Origin: Vesta saturnalis
Lineage: Eukaryota; Arthropoda; Insecta; Coleoptera; Lampyridae
Length of the DNA stretch: 64,000 nt
Assembly (NCBI GenBank): GCA_036346205.1
Contig: JARFJB010001976.1
Coordinates: 11,761,001-11,825,000 of the forward strand
Direction: 5' to 3'
Made by a program: the position numbers and the translations under genes. Within the stretch, counting starts at the first letter, position 1, and every line of letters starts with the position of its first letter. The notes under the pieces were generated by a model. That model had not been told where the DNA came from, did no database searches, and was given only the letters and a program-made list of their open reading frames with translations. Positions 1 through 12,071 of this stretch are shown piece by piece.

Positions 1-1
1 A

Positions 2-780
2 GAAGTTGGAGTTTCAAAAACATTAGTTAATAGAATTATAAAAAAATATAAATATCATCCATACCATGTCCAACTTGCACAAGAATTAGATGAGGATGAC
101 TTCGTTAATAAATTAAACTTTTGCAGTTGGGCCATAAATAAAAATTTAGAAAAACCCAACTATTTTAGCACGATCTTATTTACTTATGAAGCAACTTTCT
201 ACAAAAATGGATACGTTAATAGACATAATTTCCGTTATTACGTACTGAGAATCCCAGATTTATAATTCCTGTTGATCATCAACACCGCTGGTCACTTAAT
301 GTTTGGACCGGAATTATTGGGGAAAGAATTATAGGACCATATTTTTTTGAACACACAGTCAATGGAGATTCGTTTTTAAACTTCTTGTGCAACGAATTTG
401 AAAATTTTATTGAAGGTTTACCTTTACAAACCATTAGAGAAATGTGGCTGCAATTAGATGGCGCTCCTCCGCATTTCAGCAGAAACGTTAGAAATTATTT
501 AAATATCCAGTTTCAAAAAAAATGGATTGGAAGAGGAGGGGCTATCTCCTGGCCTGCAATATCGCCTGACTTGACAAAGCTGGACTTTTTTCTTTGGGGT
601 TGGATTAAAGAAAAAGTCTATCAAACTCCTCCAACGACTGTAGATGTTATGAAGGCAAGAATTAGAGACGTCATTCAAAATATAAATGTTTCCACGTTAC
701 GAAAAGTAAATTTGTCGTTTATTCAAAGGCTTCATGTTTGCCAGCAACAAAATGGTGGTCACATTGAACATTTATTATAA
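2..780 (+). pseudogene. Tc1/mariner-superfamily transposase, C-terminal two thirds, broken
   Basis: The window opens inside a transposase gene. Reading from base 2, the linker region (HPYHVQLAQEL) leads to the first catalytic motif, where the family's TDEATF reads TYEATF, so the first catalytic Asp is lost. The frame changes between about 250 and 385. The second half carries LDGAPPH (second Asp) and SPDLTKLDFFLWG (third Asp), and ends in GGHIEHLL, the usual C-terminus of this insect family. I count 41 residues between the second and third Asp, a DD41D spacing like that of rosa-type elements. The enzyme family cuts and pastes DNA at TA. This copy is inactive. Its start lies outside the window. 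Confidence 0.85.
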
Positions 781-1553
781 TTTTGTATGTTTGTATTTCA
801 GTTAATATGTTTTTTAGTTTCTTATGTATTCATAGCTTGCTTTGACCGACTAATGTTACTCTTGTTCAGTGTTATCAACGAAAAAAATTGAACAAACTTA
901 AATATCTCCGAAACTATTAGAGATAGGTATAGAACATATTTAATAGAAATGAAAGCCGATTAATAGACGAAGACAAGGCATTAAAAAATATAGGGTGTCA
1001 TTTAAAAAAATGAAGATATAGCATTTATGTTATTGAATTAATTTTTGTGATCACTCTGTAATCGTTGAAAAACTTACTAAATGCAGTAGTTTTTGCCGAA
1101 GAAAAAATATGTCCTCATTAATACATTTTTGGCGTTACCACGAATAAGAAGATACCACTAATTTTGCTCACTTCACAATTATCATATTTAAGAATAACTA
1201 TCAACCTTCCAAACAAATCTTATAAGAACTGTTTGTTGTAAATTAATTTCATGATAACCCCCTGAAGTTTGGCCATCAGCATCCGTTACACTCTGTATAA
1301 TTAAGAAAGGACATTAAAAATCATTAATTTTATTAATCAATAATAATTTAAAAAAGGATATTGTTTGTCTAAATTTCTGAATTTTATTTTGAGCTCTTCC
1401 ATGGAAAAAATTTGGTCTCGTTGATGGCGATTTATTTCTTGCCTCGAAGTTCTAAAGTATTACGTTATGTTGAAGGTATGACTTTAAAAATTTAATGTCT
1501 AGTAAGGAACGGCGATGTTTGAATAATTTGTCTTCAATACTTCTTGATTCTAA
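781..1553. other. non-coding tail of the first transposon and AT-rich spacer
   Basis: No credible gene. Transposon-end-like motifs occur at about 989 (ATAGGGTGTCATTTAAA) and 1284 (TTACACTCTGTATA). They match the ACAGGGTGTTCCATTT type of end seen repeatedly in the first 14 kb, so the 3' end of the first transposon is probably one of these two. The rest is AT-rich and unassigned. Confidence 0.4.
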
Positions 1554-4314
1554 CTATACAGTGCTTTTCATGATGAGCGTTAATTAGACGTTTCTGACAA
1601 ACCAGACAAGGGATCAATCTGAAAATTTGACAGTATGCATACATTTTAGATGATGCGGCGTTGCCGCTTCTACTACAAAGTAGCGACTACTTTGATTTTT
1701 CAAACGGAATACCCTGTATATAATATCATATTATGATTTCCTATTACTTTGTCAACAACTTCGTGTACTATTTCCCTATACCTATCTATTACCGTTTAAG
1801 AGATATAAATTAATTTCGATTTTTTTTTACAAAACATGTACTTGTATAAACGCTGAAAATCTTGAACTGTCTGGTACTAAGACGATCAAATTCGAAATGG
1901 AGTGGAGTGATACCATGAGGATCTTCACTCCGAGTCATATTTTTATTTGCCTCACACAGGGTCTTTAAAAAATGCAGATACTTTGTTCACATGAAAAAAG
2001 GAGTGGAAGTCAATTTTTTCAAATGGAACACCCTGTATGTTTACATATTTTTGAGCTCTACATCCAATTTTAGATTGGGTTTAATCAGATAATGGTATTT
2101 CGATTTCGAACCGTTTTCGAGATAAACTGTTTCAAACAAAAACTGACGTGGTTTCCTTGTATTCATCACTTATTTTTGAGATTTAACATCTATTTTATAC
2201 TACGTAATACAATTTCTTTTCGATTTAGTTTTTCAACAGTCTCAAATCAGTCAATTCGAAATTGATACATACCTTAGAAAGAGTTACAATTTGTATGCAT
2301 TGAGGTATTGAGTGTCTACCATACAACATTGCAAATTTATATTTTTTAATAGTGTGCTTTGGAAAAACAAATGATCCAATTTTGAAACGTCAAACTTTCG
2401 TTGGTGGTTTTGGCTGATTGTGATACCAATTATAATAGAAATATGTCAATATTAGGTTACAGTAATGAAGATTTCTTGAACTTAATTATTCATTAATTCA
2501 TTAATATATTAATATAATAATTAATTAATTATTCATGGTGAGTGCAAGTAGAACATGCCGAGTATTTCATGAAAGATATCCACAACTTCCGAAGCCGAAT
2601 AATAATGTGATAAATCGACTACTACAAAACTGTAGGTTGAATGGAACCTTTCGTCCAAAAATCATTCGTAGAAAGCCTGAAGTGGATGATGATCACAATG
2701 GCATAACAGTTTTGGGATTTTTTAATGCATTCCCAAATGCTTCTCTACACGAGGCTGAAAGGGAGATAGGTATACCCTACGTGACAATTTATCGCATTCT
2801 TAATAAGCACAAATGGCATTCCTATAAATTCTACTGTGTCCAACATTTGAAAATGACTGATTTGCCTCGTAGAGTGGAATTCTTTGAATGGTTACTTGTC
2901 AAGACTCAAGAGGATGAACATTTCCTTGACAATATCATATGGACAGATGAGGCCAAGTTTACAAGAAATGGAATTTTCAACAGACACAACAGTCGTTATT
3001 GGGCGCCAGAAAATCTTCATGTCGTTCGCCAAAGAGGTTTTCAAGAAAGATGACAATTTAATGTATTTTGTGCCATAAAGAATGAGTCAATTTTTTATAT
3101 CGAGTTTTATGATAATAATTTGAATGCAACAAAATATGAAGATTTACTGAGAAATAGAATTCAAATGATTTTAAATAATAGGCCAGGAAGAGAACGTGTA
3201 TGGTACCAAATGGATGGTGCTCCACCCCATAATTGTCGTTCAGTAGGCGAAGCTTTAACTGAAATCTCCGAAGACAGGTAAATTGGTAATAATGGACCTT
3301 TTCGTTGGCCTTCTAGAACACCAGATGGCAATCCAATAAATTATTTTGTGTGGGGTTTCATTAAAAATATGGTTTAAGTACTCCAACCCAGTAACAACAG
3401 TGGAAGATATGAAATCGAGAGTTAGAATTGCTACACATGAAAATCTTTTGAAGAGATTACATGTTTGTTTAAGTAGAGGTGGAGATGATTTCTATCATAT
3501 TCTGAAATTCACTGATAATTGAATTAACTTACTAATTCATGAAATTATTTTCAGTTCGTGTGTCAGCGTTAATAAAACTATTATTTGAAGAGAAGTTTCA
3601 TTTGATCGTTGAAGTGTATTTTAATAATTATTTATTCATTGTATTATCTGTGACTGATGAAGGAACATCGAACGAAATCTGCTACATTTCAAAAATAAGT
3701 GATGAATACAAGGAAACCACGTCAGTTCCTGTTTGAAACAGTTTATCTCGAAAACGGTTCGAAATCGAAATAGCATTATCTGATTAAAGTCAATCTAAAA
3801 TTGGATGTAGAGCTCAAAAATGTGTAAATATACAGGGTGTTCCATTTGAAAAATTTGACTTCCACTCCTTTCTTCATGTGAACAAAGTATCTGTATTTTT
3901 TAAAGACCCTGTATGAGGCAAATAAAAATATGACTCGAAGTGAGGATCCTCATGGTATCACTCCACTCCATTTCGAATTTGATCGTCTTAGTACCAGAGA
4001 GTTCAAGATTATCAGCGCTTATAGAAGTACATGTTTTGTAAAAAAGAATCGAAATTAATTTATATCTCTTAAACGGTAATAGATAGGTATAGGGAAATAG
4101 TACATGAAGCTGTTGACAAAGTAATAAGAAATCATAATGTGATATTATATACAGGGTATTCCATTTCAAAAATCAAAGTAGTCGCTACTTTATAGTCGAA
4201 GCGGCAGCGTGTAGATCATATTAATTTATGCATACTGTCAAATTTTCAGGTTGATCCGTTGTCTGGTTTGTCAGAAACGTCTAATTAACGCTCATCGTGA
4301 AAAGCCCTGTATAG
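1554..4314 (+). mobile_element. Tc1/mariner-like element with about 0.63-kb terminal inverted arms
   Basis: The outer ends are CTATACAGTGCTTTTCATG at 1554 and its inverse ending at 4314. The inverted similarity continues inward to about 2182 on the left and about 3688 on the right, giving arms of about 630 bp with few differences. Each arm contains three further end-like motifs: about 1705 (ACGGAATACCCTGTATA), about 1950 (ACACAGGGTCTTTAAA) and about 2020 (AAATGGAACACCCTGTAT). The arm may therefore be a nest of elements rather than one simple terminal repeat. A broken transposase lies between the arms. Confidence 0.8.
2443..3480 (+). pseudogene. DD41D-type transposase of the 1.55-4.3 kb element, broken
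   Basis: The probable original start is the ATG at 2443 (MSILGYSNEDFLNL), with an AT-rich interruption before the open stretch at 2535-3053. That stretch holds the HTH region (ARVFHERYP-like), a second helix region, YRILNKHKWHSYKF, and an intact first catalytic motif (WTDEAKF). After 3053 the frame is lost. QMDGAPPH with the second Asp is readable at about 3210-3235, followed by a stop after SEDR. The third motif reads TPDGNPINYFVWG, so the last Asp is replaced by Asn. At least two frameshifts and several stops make it non-functional. Confidence 0.85.
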
Positions 4315-4319
4315 AGAAA

Positions 4320-5368
4320 ACGTTATCTATCCTTTCTGACACATCAAAATTTCAAATTATTCCTTACAATGATTTATTTAAAACTGTCTTGTAAATTGAA
4401 GAAAAATTTCGGAAAACTCTAATAAAAATTAACAAGAAAACAGCAGAAACAGTTTCACTTATTAGATCGCAGTCTGGTAGACTCCATGGCATTCCAAAAT
4501 GCCATAAACCTTCTGTACCTTTAAGGCCCATCATTACTTCAATAAACACACCTAACTGTGCTCTAGCAATTTTTCTGGTCCCCCATTTATCACCCCTTAC
4601 CGAGAATGAATTTATAATTAAAGATAGTTTTCCTTTGGCTAAAGAAATTGTATAACTTTCTCATTTAAGAAATACTTTCGTAGTTTGTTTTGACGTGGAA
4701 AGTTTATTTACGAATATAGACTTTAGACGAAACTATAGACATTGTTACTAATGCCTTACTTTCAGCTGGCTCTTCTAAATTCTTAAATCTCACTAAATCT
4801 AAATTTAAAGATCTATTAATTTTGGCTACTAAAAAAGGTATTTTGTTTTCAATAAAATACTATACAAACTGGCTGGTCGCTATGGGCAGCCCTTTAGGAT
4901 CCATTTTTGCTAAGGCATTCCTGATATTTTATGAACAAGTATGGTAGTAAACTATCCTAATCACTTTAATCCTTTTTCTGCAGACGTTATGTAGATGATA
5001 CTTTTCTTCTTTTAAACGTGAACATTAAATCAATCAATTCCTTAACTACTAACAACCAACATCCTAATATAAAATTCAGTTGTGAAATAGAAAAAGATAG
5101 CATATTTCCATTTCTAGCAAGGAATGTAATAAAATCAAATTTTGATTTTTACGTCAGTATATAACAAGTCAACTTTTAATAGATTATATACTAATGTTGA
5201 CAGCTTCCTTCAAATAAATACAAAACAGGATTGATTAACATTCTACCATATCGACCATGTACGCTTTGTTCTTGTTACAATTTACTACATACAGAATTTG
5301 AAAATTTTCAAAATTATTTTTTTAGTAATGGATACAATTTGAATTTTATCAATAACTGCATTAGAAAG
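4320..5368 (+). pseudogene. Penelope-like element reverse transcriptase, fragmentary
   Basis: Readable in pieces on the plus strand: RSQSGRLHGIPKCHKP and LRPIITSINTPN, FDVESLFTNID, MGSPLGSIFAKAFL, and the catalytic RYVDDTFLLL at about 4985-5015. It ends with PYRPCTLCSCYNLLHTEF at about 5243-5300. These motifs in this order are typical of Penelope-like reverse transcriptases, which normally continue into a GIY-YIG endonuclease. Here the sequence runs into a (TA)n tract and no endonuclease follows. A GIY-YIG piece of what may be the same family lies at 37.8-38.6 kb. Several stops and frameshifts make this a relic. Confidence 0.85.
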
Positions 5369-5370
5369 TT

Positions 5371-5374
<4 letters not shown>

Positions 5375-5426
<52 letters not shown>
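5375..5426. repeat. (TA)n microsatellite
   Basis: About 52 bp of uninterrupted TA. It terminates the Penelope fragment on its left. Confidence 0.97.
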
Positions 5427-5430
<4 letters not shown>

Positions 5431-6241
5431 CATTAGTGCGCCGTCGGAAGATCCTGGCTTTATTATTAGAAATAAAGAAAATGTTATAGCGCCGATCTAT
5501 ATCAGACTTAGATGCGCATCGAATAAAAATAGTTTCATCCCTATAGGGTGTTCCATAATTGCAGGACCGGACTCAGCTTTGTTTTGTTAAAAGGAACCCT
5601 ATATTTATTTAATTTTATTATTATTTGTCTTGTTGAATGCCAAAAACGGTACTTCGTTTTAAATTTATTTTTGGCGTTGCCAAGTTAGAGCATTTTTCTT
5701 TAAAAAGTGAAAATTTATACCTTCACTTAAATTGTTCTGAAGACTTTAATATTAACAGTAGAACTGTAAGGTTTGGCAGACGGGTAAACAAGACCTTGCT
5801 CTATCTTTTGACCGTCATACTTCCTGATTATACTATACTGGGTGTTTACAAAATATGGCCAATTTTTGAAAAATTGAAATGACCATAACTTTTGTTTTTT
5901 AAATGGAACACCCTGTATTTTATCATGTCATCGTGTTCTGTTTTCAATTCTCTGACTTTTTTATTAAGCATGTAATATACCTAACGTTACGGTTTCTCGA
6001 AATATTTAAGATTTGTTACAAAATTAATAAAATAATCATGACTTTTGCTTTGGATATTTACAAATCGTAAATGTCTTGTTGACAATATGGTCCAATAAAC
6101 ACTAATGGACAAAGGTTTACTTCTTATTCGAGGTTTTAAAATCATAATTTTATAATATGGCAATAAGTGTAAAAAGGGCATCCAGTTGGCCTGCGATTTG
6201 GCTTAAACGTCATTCACTAGTTCCTCAGTTTAGTGTGAAAA
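5427..6241. other. non-coding transposon-end region upstream of a transposase relic
   Basis: No gene. It holds several end-like motifs: CTATAGGGTGTTCCATAAT at about 5541, ACTGGGTGTTTACAAAAT at about 5838 and AAATGGAACACCCTGTAT at about 5903. It is probably the 5' terminal region of the transposon whose transposase starts at 6242. Confidence 0.5.
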
Positions 6242-7030
6242 ATGAAATTTTCACAAGATGAATGTATTGACATGGTCTACGCTTTGGGCGAAGGTGAAAG
6301 AAATTCATTTCTTGCTTCCAGAATTTATCAACAACGATTTCCTGAGCGCAGGCATCCTGATCCAAGGATATTTGAAAGATTTAAAAGAACAGGACATGTA
6401 TAATACGAAAGAAAAGAACGAAAAAAAAGGGTTATAGACGAAGAAAACGTATTTGTGGTACTAACCAGTGTAGTGGAAAATCCAAACGTTAGCACAAGGA
6501 ACCTCAGTGCTGATTTAGGTATTTAGTCAAACTAGTGTTTCCAAGATTATTCGAAAAAATAAATTTCACCCATACCATTTTCAACTAGTCCAAGAGCTGA
6601 ATGCAAATGATTTTCAAAGACGCTTGGAATTCTCCCAGTGGGCACTGGAACGATTAGGACACATTTTGATGACCGACGAAGCAACCTTTCACAAAAATGG
6701 TTTTGTGAACAGGCATAATTTCCATTATTATGACAATACAAATCCCACGCTATCAGAAGAATAGATTATCAGCATCGCTGGTCTTTGAATGTGGGCGGGA
6801 TAGTAGGAACCATATAATTGGACCTTACTTTCTTGAAAAAACATTAATGGTCAAACCTATCTTGAATTTCTTCAAAACGAGTTACCTCCGCTCCTTGAAG
6901 AATTGTCGTTAGACATACGTCAAAAGATGTGGTTTCAGCAGGATAGTGCGCCTCCCCACTATAGTCGCATTGTTAGAGAACATCTACACAGAACGTTTCC
7001 CAATAAATGGATTGGGAGAGGAGGGCCAGA
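6242..7030 (+). pseudogene. DD41D-type transposase relic, N-terminus to mid catalytic domain
   Basis: Starts at ATG 6242 (MKFSQDECIDMVYALGEGE), the HTH region of the insect DD41D family, with RIYQQRFPER and FERFKRTGHV. A stop at about 6400 and later frameshifts split it. Recognisable downstream are the MTDEATF motif (about 6667), IIGPYFLE, FQQDSAPPHYSR-like sequence (about 6930-6965) and NKWIGRGGP. The coding sequence then stops abruptly at about 7030, where it joins the terminal sequence of another transposon family. The third catalytic Asp region is therefore missing by deletion, not by point decay. Confidence 0.8.
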
Positions 7031-7031
7031 A

Positions 7032-7246
7032 CTAAGGTCATATTTGAATGCTGCGTGATAAAAAGCCCTTGTATACAAAATTTCGTCCGCTTATTACATC
7101 ATTGTAGGAAGATATTAAGAAAAAAACAAAACACCCTATATCTTTTAAACGAAGGCATTGCGGGCCTAAGTTCATAGGAACTTTTCTTCATATTTTAGTG
7201 TTCTCTATCGCGTGGCACTATGCATGGCACTTGTTTCTATGTCACC
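7032..7246 (+). repeat. solo copy of the terminal repeat of the 9.76-11.98 kb element
   Basis: This 215-bp stretch (AAGGTCATATTTGAATGCTG to the GCGTGGCACTAT motif) matches the right terminal repeat at about 11,783-11,985 in the same orientation, and the left terminal repeat at about 9757-9960 inverted. It marks a deletion or recombination junction with the preceding transposase relic. Confidence 0.8.
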
Positions 7247-7809
7247 CTGAAAATTTGCTTATTTTAAATGGGACACACTGTATATTATTAAATTTTCGGA
7301 TTCTACGGAAATTCTTAATACATTTCATTTGTAATGTCCTATACCCAGCCGTTTTATGTCAAAAATGACGTTTGCAAATCCATAAATAATTATTAATTTC
7401 TCCTATACGGCTGCCTTTGTTACCCAATTTGAGTTTGTTTCCTTATTGAACATGACTTACTTTAGCAGACTTCGTATAATATTTCCACTGTTAATAGTAC
7501 AGGGTGCTCAAAAAATAACAATAAAAATAAAATTGAAAAAACTGTCAAAAGTCAATTTTTTCAAATGGAAACCCCCTATTTTTACAATTTTATCTTATTT
7601 GGCTTTAAAAACTAGACTAACTTTGTATAAGGCTGTTTATACCTCAAATTTGTAGCTCTCGAAATATTGGCAATTTAAGATTTTTCTGTTACTTGAATGC
7701 CTTTATAAATTATTGTTAGATGGGCATGACTGCGTTAAACGTTAGGAAGCAATGAAGTATCAAACAAATGTCACCCTGTTAAACATTTTCAATAATCATA
7801 CCGAAAAGA

Positions 7810-8058
7810 TTAAATTATACCAACGAAGATTATTTAAATCTATTTAATTTTACGGACAATGGTATAGAGTTACTTCAAGAACATGTGACACATTTACGAT
7901 TCGATATCTAAAAAAACAGAAACCATTACCAAAAACTGTAAAACGTATTATAGAAAACTTCAATAGGTTTGGATCCGTAAGGGCAAAAGTGCAGATAAAT
8001 AAACCAGCTGTTAACAATGAAAATAATATTATAGAAATCGCAAATAAGGAACAGAAAG
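7810..8058 (+). pseudogene. transposase N-terminal helix-turn-helix fragment in the left arm
   Basis: Plus-strand reading gives a start-like MPKRLNYTNEDYLNL, then FTDNGIELLQEH, then KTVKRIIENFNRFGSVRAK and the linker NKPAVNNENN. This is the HTH region of the transposase family. The opposite arm at about 8950-9000 has the same start and linker, but about 165 bp encoding the HTH is deleted there. The fragment ends where the 3' end of the minus-strand transposase begins. Confidence 0.65.
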
Positions 8059-8073
8059 GTCACAAAATTTATT

Positions 8074-8998
8074 TTAATAAATGTTCAAATTGACGCCCTT
8101 GAACTTCCAGACAGTTTTTACACCTAAGCAGCAATTCTTCATGGCCATCCTAATTGATTGAGGATTAAGCTCATCAAATGCTGTTCTATCTCGCCGCATG
8201 CAGTCATCCATGGTAGTCCCTGCTGTGATGTAAACGTTATTTTTGATTGTTCCCCAAATAAAGAAATCCAGTACTGTTAAGTCTGGGGAGTGGGATGGAG
8301 AAAGATTTGTTCCATTATTGGTAATCCATTGATCATAAATTAAGTATTGAAGATGATTATTAACTGCTTGACTATTATGCGGGGGCGCCCCATCGTGTTG
8401 ATAAAATAGATTTCTATGATCAGCAAGTGGCAAGTTGTCTAAATAGTTAACTTCAATATTGCGCAAGATGTTAAAAGAGCTCGCCTACCTACAAGTAAAT
8501 AAACATGTTTTACATGTAAAAATTTATAAGTGCTTATTACCATTGAAATTGTCATTATAGAATTCTAGGGCCACGACGCCGTCATTTCTTATGGCACAAT
8601 AGACGTTAAATTCCCAGGATTCTTAAAATTTTGTTCTATAAATGGATATACATTTACGTCGCTCAATAATGGGAATTGTGCCTATTAAAAACTCCAGTTT
8701 TGTAAATTTAGCTTCGTCCGTCCAAATAATATTATCAAAAAAGAACATTTTCTTGTGACCGAAGTAATATGAATTCACAAAATTCCACTCTTCGTGGAAA
8801 ATTAGTCTCCTTTAACTGCTGAACTTTGGAAAACTTGTATGGGTGAAGCTTGTGTTTCCATAAAATTCTTAATATCGATGATTTAGATATTCCTGATTCT
8901 AATGCTACCTGCCCTGTAGGTATTGGTGGATATGGGGCAAAATATCCCAAAATTGCGATTTCCATATTTTCGTTGTGAACAACTGGTTTATCTTCCCG
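8074..8998 (-). pseudogene. DD41D-type transposase, HTH deleted, broken
   Basis: Minus-strand pieces at 8735-8965 (second helix region SKSSILRILWKHKLHPYKF) and 8074-8466. The first catalytic motif is readable between them at about 8708-8725 (WTDEAKF). QHDGAPPHNS and SHSPDLTVLDFFIWG carry the second and third Asp with the same 41-residue spacing. The N-terminal HTH is missing relative to the other arm. The C-terminus diverges from the family's usual GGHIEHLL. Frameshifts lie between the two pieces. Confidence 0.8.
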
Positions 8999-9723
8999 GC
9001 ATGATTATTGATAATTTTAACAAAGTGACATTTGTGTGATACTTCATTGTTTCCTAACCTTTAACGCATTCATAGCCATCTAACAATAATTTATGAAGGC
9101 ATTCGAGCAATAGAAAAATCTTAAATTGCCAATATTTCGATAACTATAAATTTTAGGTATAGACCTTACACAAAGTTGGTTTAGTTTTAAAGCCAAATAA
9201 GATAAAATGGTAAAAATAGGGGGTTTCTATTTGAAAAAAACTGACTTTTGACAGTTTTTTCAATTTTATCTTTATTGTTATTTTTTGAGCACCCTGTACT
9301 ATTAACGGTGGAAATATTATACGAAGCCTGCTAAAGTAAGTCATGTTCGATAAGGAAAAAAACTCAAATTGGGTAACAAAGGCAGTCGTATAAGAGAAAT
9401 TAATAATTATTTACGGGTCTGCAAACGTCATTTTTGACATAAAATGTTTAATATGTCAAAAATGGCGGAACTTAGGTATAGGACATTATACATGAAATGT
9501 ATTGAGAATTTACCGTAGAATCCGAAAATTTAATAACATACAGGGTGTCTCATTTAAAATAAGCAATTTATCGACTTCCGGTACAACCGGAAGTGCCGTC
9601 ATCTTGAAAATATTTTAGCCGTATGTCCCCCATCGCCATTAGTACACTACCAAATTTTCAGATGTTTCCTAATTATAGTTTTAATCGATTGATGTCATTC
9701 CCGGTGAACCACTCTGTGTGTCC

Positions 9724-9727
<4 letters not shown>

Positions 9728-9759
<32 letters not shown>
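9728..9759. repeat. (TA)n microsatellite abutting a transposon end
   Basis: About 32 bp of TA directly touching the left terminal repeat of the next transposon. Confidence 0.95.
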
Positions 9760-9762
<3 letters not shown>

Positions 9763-11984
9763 CCACGCGATAGAGAACACTAAAATAAGAAAAAAAGTTC
9801 CTATGAACTTAGGTCCGCAACATCTTCGTTTAAAAGATATAGGGTGCTGAAGTTTAATTATTTTTTGTTTTTTTCTTAATATCTTCTTACAATGATGTAA
9901 TAAGCGGACGAAATTTTGTATACAGGGGCTTTTTATCACGCAGAACTCAAATATGACCTTAGGTCTTTTATTACTGAAGAGCAGTGATCATATTACAAGC
10001 TCCCCACGACAAATCCGCCTATTTTCAAACTTCCTTTCAAAAAATTTCCTTACCATTCAAGAAAAGTGAGCTAGCTTGCCATTAAGCATAAAGTCCACTT
10101 TTTTTAAACAGACATCTGTACCACCCATTTTCATCCAAACTATGCACGTCCATAAATGTTCGAACATTAGGAACCTGTCCTAAAGGATATCATTCTCGAT
10201 AGATGCTTTGGAGAAATTTGACCGAACTTCCCCGTGACATATAATCATGTCCCTGTATTCTTCAAAAGTATAGTGAACCATTTTAGGAACACAAAATAAT
10301 ATGTACTATTGGAGTGATATAAATAACAGGCGATGGAAATTTACGAAAAAAAACGAAATCTATGACACTTGTGTTCTTGATTAAGTTTTTCATTGATCTC
10401 TTATTGATTTTTCAAAATTGCTTTCAAAAATGCTTCACTACACTTTTGAAGAATACAGGGACATAATTATTTGTTACGGTGAAGCTAGATCAAATTCTTC
10501 CGAAGCTCAACGTATCTATCGAGAAAGATATCCATTAAGGCATATTCCTCATAATAGGACATTTATTGACATGCATAGACGTTTGGGTGAAGATGGCTGT
10601 TTTAAAAAACCAAAAGTTAATAGTGGAATTTCCAGAATTCGTCGCAGTGCGCGAAACGAAGAAACTGTTTTACGAATGGTAGAAAATAATCCGAGAACAA
10701 GCACCAGGAGAACAAGTTCAGCGGTACGAAATGTTAACCGTAAATCAGTTAGACAAATTTTCAATGAACAACTTCTTCGTCCGTATCATTTCCAAAAGAT
10801 TCATTCACTATTAGAACATAACTATCTTCCTCGTGTACAATTTTGCGAATGGTTGCAAAATCAAAGAAACAATATTTTTTCTTCAATTTTGTTTACTAAT
10901 GAAGCTGGTTTTAGCCGTGATGGTGTTCTGAACCTACATAATATGCACCATTGGAGTGATGAAAATCCTCATCAAACCGTAATTAGAAGTTACCAATATG
11001 GGTTTTCTATTAATGTGTGGGCAGGTATAATTGACAATTACTTAATTGGCCCATTTCAATTGCTCAATCGATTGACAGGTGAACTGTATTGAAATTTCTT
11101 GGAGAATGAACTAAATACGTTATTAAAGGATGTTCCATTGGCTATTATTGGTAGAACGCGTTACATGCATGATAGCGCGCCAGCTCACTTTTCTCGATTG
11201 GCGAGGGAATTTTTGGATAGGAGATTTGGAAATACGTGGATTGGTCGAGGAAGATCTGTACCCTAGTCAGCTCGTAGGCCCGACCTTAATCCCCTCGATT
11301 TTTCATTTTGGGGATTCATGAAAAATGATGTTTATTCTGTAGAAATACATAATGAAGAGCAACTATGGATAAGAATTATGGAATCCCCAGATAGATTCCG
11401 TAATAACCCAGGAATATTTTAGAGATGCCGTCAATCCCTAGGAAGAAGAATTCAAAAATGTATTCAAGTACAAGGACAACAATTTGAACATCTTCTAAAA
11501 ATTTAATGTTTTTTTTTAATCACTGCCCTTCATTATTGCTATTAAAATTTAATTGTTGAAGTGTTATGTCATTGCTTTAGGATAATTTGCATGCATAGGA
11601 TACATTTTTCTCGTAAACCGTTAGTCCTATCGACTTCAATAAGGTATACTTTTCTGAAGCAGAAAAGATGGCAAAACAAATTTTTCCAGTCGAAAATGGC
11701 ACACAGTGTAAGGTAAAAAAGTTAGAACCGATTCAAACAAGATGGAAACCTGTATGTGGCGCCCTCTATCAGTAATAAAAGAACTAAGGTCATATTTGAA
11801 TTCTGCGTGATGAAAAGTCCTTGTATACGAAATATCGTCCGCTTATTACATCATTGTAAAAAGATATTAAAAAAAAACAAAAAATAATTCAACTTCCTAT
11901 ATCTTTTAAACGAAGGCGTTGCGGACCTAAGTTAATAGGAACTTTTTTTTCTTATTTAAGTGTCCTCTAACGCGTGGCACTATG
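9757..11984 (+). mobile_element. Tc1/mariner-like element with about 220-bp terminal inverted repeats
   Basis: Terminal repeats 9757-9976 and 11,768-11,984 are inverted copies (outer ATAGTGCCACGCG, inner GGTCTTTTATTACTGA). They enclose a nearly full-length transposase in one frame. (TA)n tracts lie at or close to both ends, consistent with TA target use. Confidence 0.8.
10430..11506 (+). pseudogene. DD41D-type transposase, almost full length, three in-frame stops
   Basis: The best preserved of these transposases: one continuous frame of 359 codons from the ATG at 10,430 (MLHYTFEEYRDIIICYGEARSN) to TAA at 11,504-11,506. The HTH region occupies residues about 1-65, a second helix region about 75-125, and the catalytic domain the rest. 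In-frame stops occur at 11,090 (TGA), about 11,264 (TAG) and about 11,420 (TAG). The first catalytic motif reads TNEAGF instead of TDEAxF. The second (MHDSAPAH) and third (RPDLNPLDF) Asp remain. The C-terminus ends FEHLLKI. No frameshift is needed to read it. Confidence 0.88.
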
Positions 11985-12007
11985 CATGGCACTTTTTCTA
12001 GGTCACC

Positions 12008-12010
<3 letters not shown>

Positions 12011-12068
<58 letters not shown>
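12011..12068. repeat. (TA)n microsatellite between two transposons
   Basis: About 58 bp of TA. Its flanks carry GGTCACCCTG on the left and CAGGGTGTTACAAA on the right. Both flanks are transposon-end motifs. Confidence 0.95.

Positions 12069-12071
<3 letters not shown>

Larger units (their letters stand above)
7250..9572 (-). mobile_element. Tc1/mariner-like element with about 0.57-kb inverted arms that include the 5' end of the gene
   Basis: The sequence at 7250-7816 recurs inverted at about 8995-9572 (shared stretch TTGCTTATTTTAAATG and the GGGACAC(A/C)CTGTA motif at the outer ends). The similarity does not stop at the non-coding part. It runs into the first codons of the transposase on both sides, so this is a head-to-head inverted duplication of the 5' region. 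The main transposase body is on the minus strand between the arms. Confidence 0.75.
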
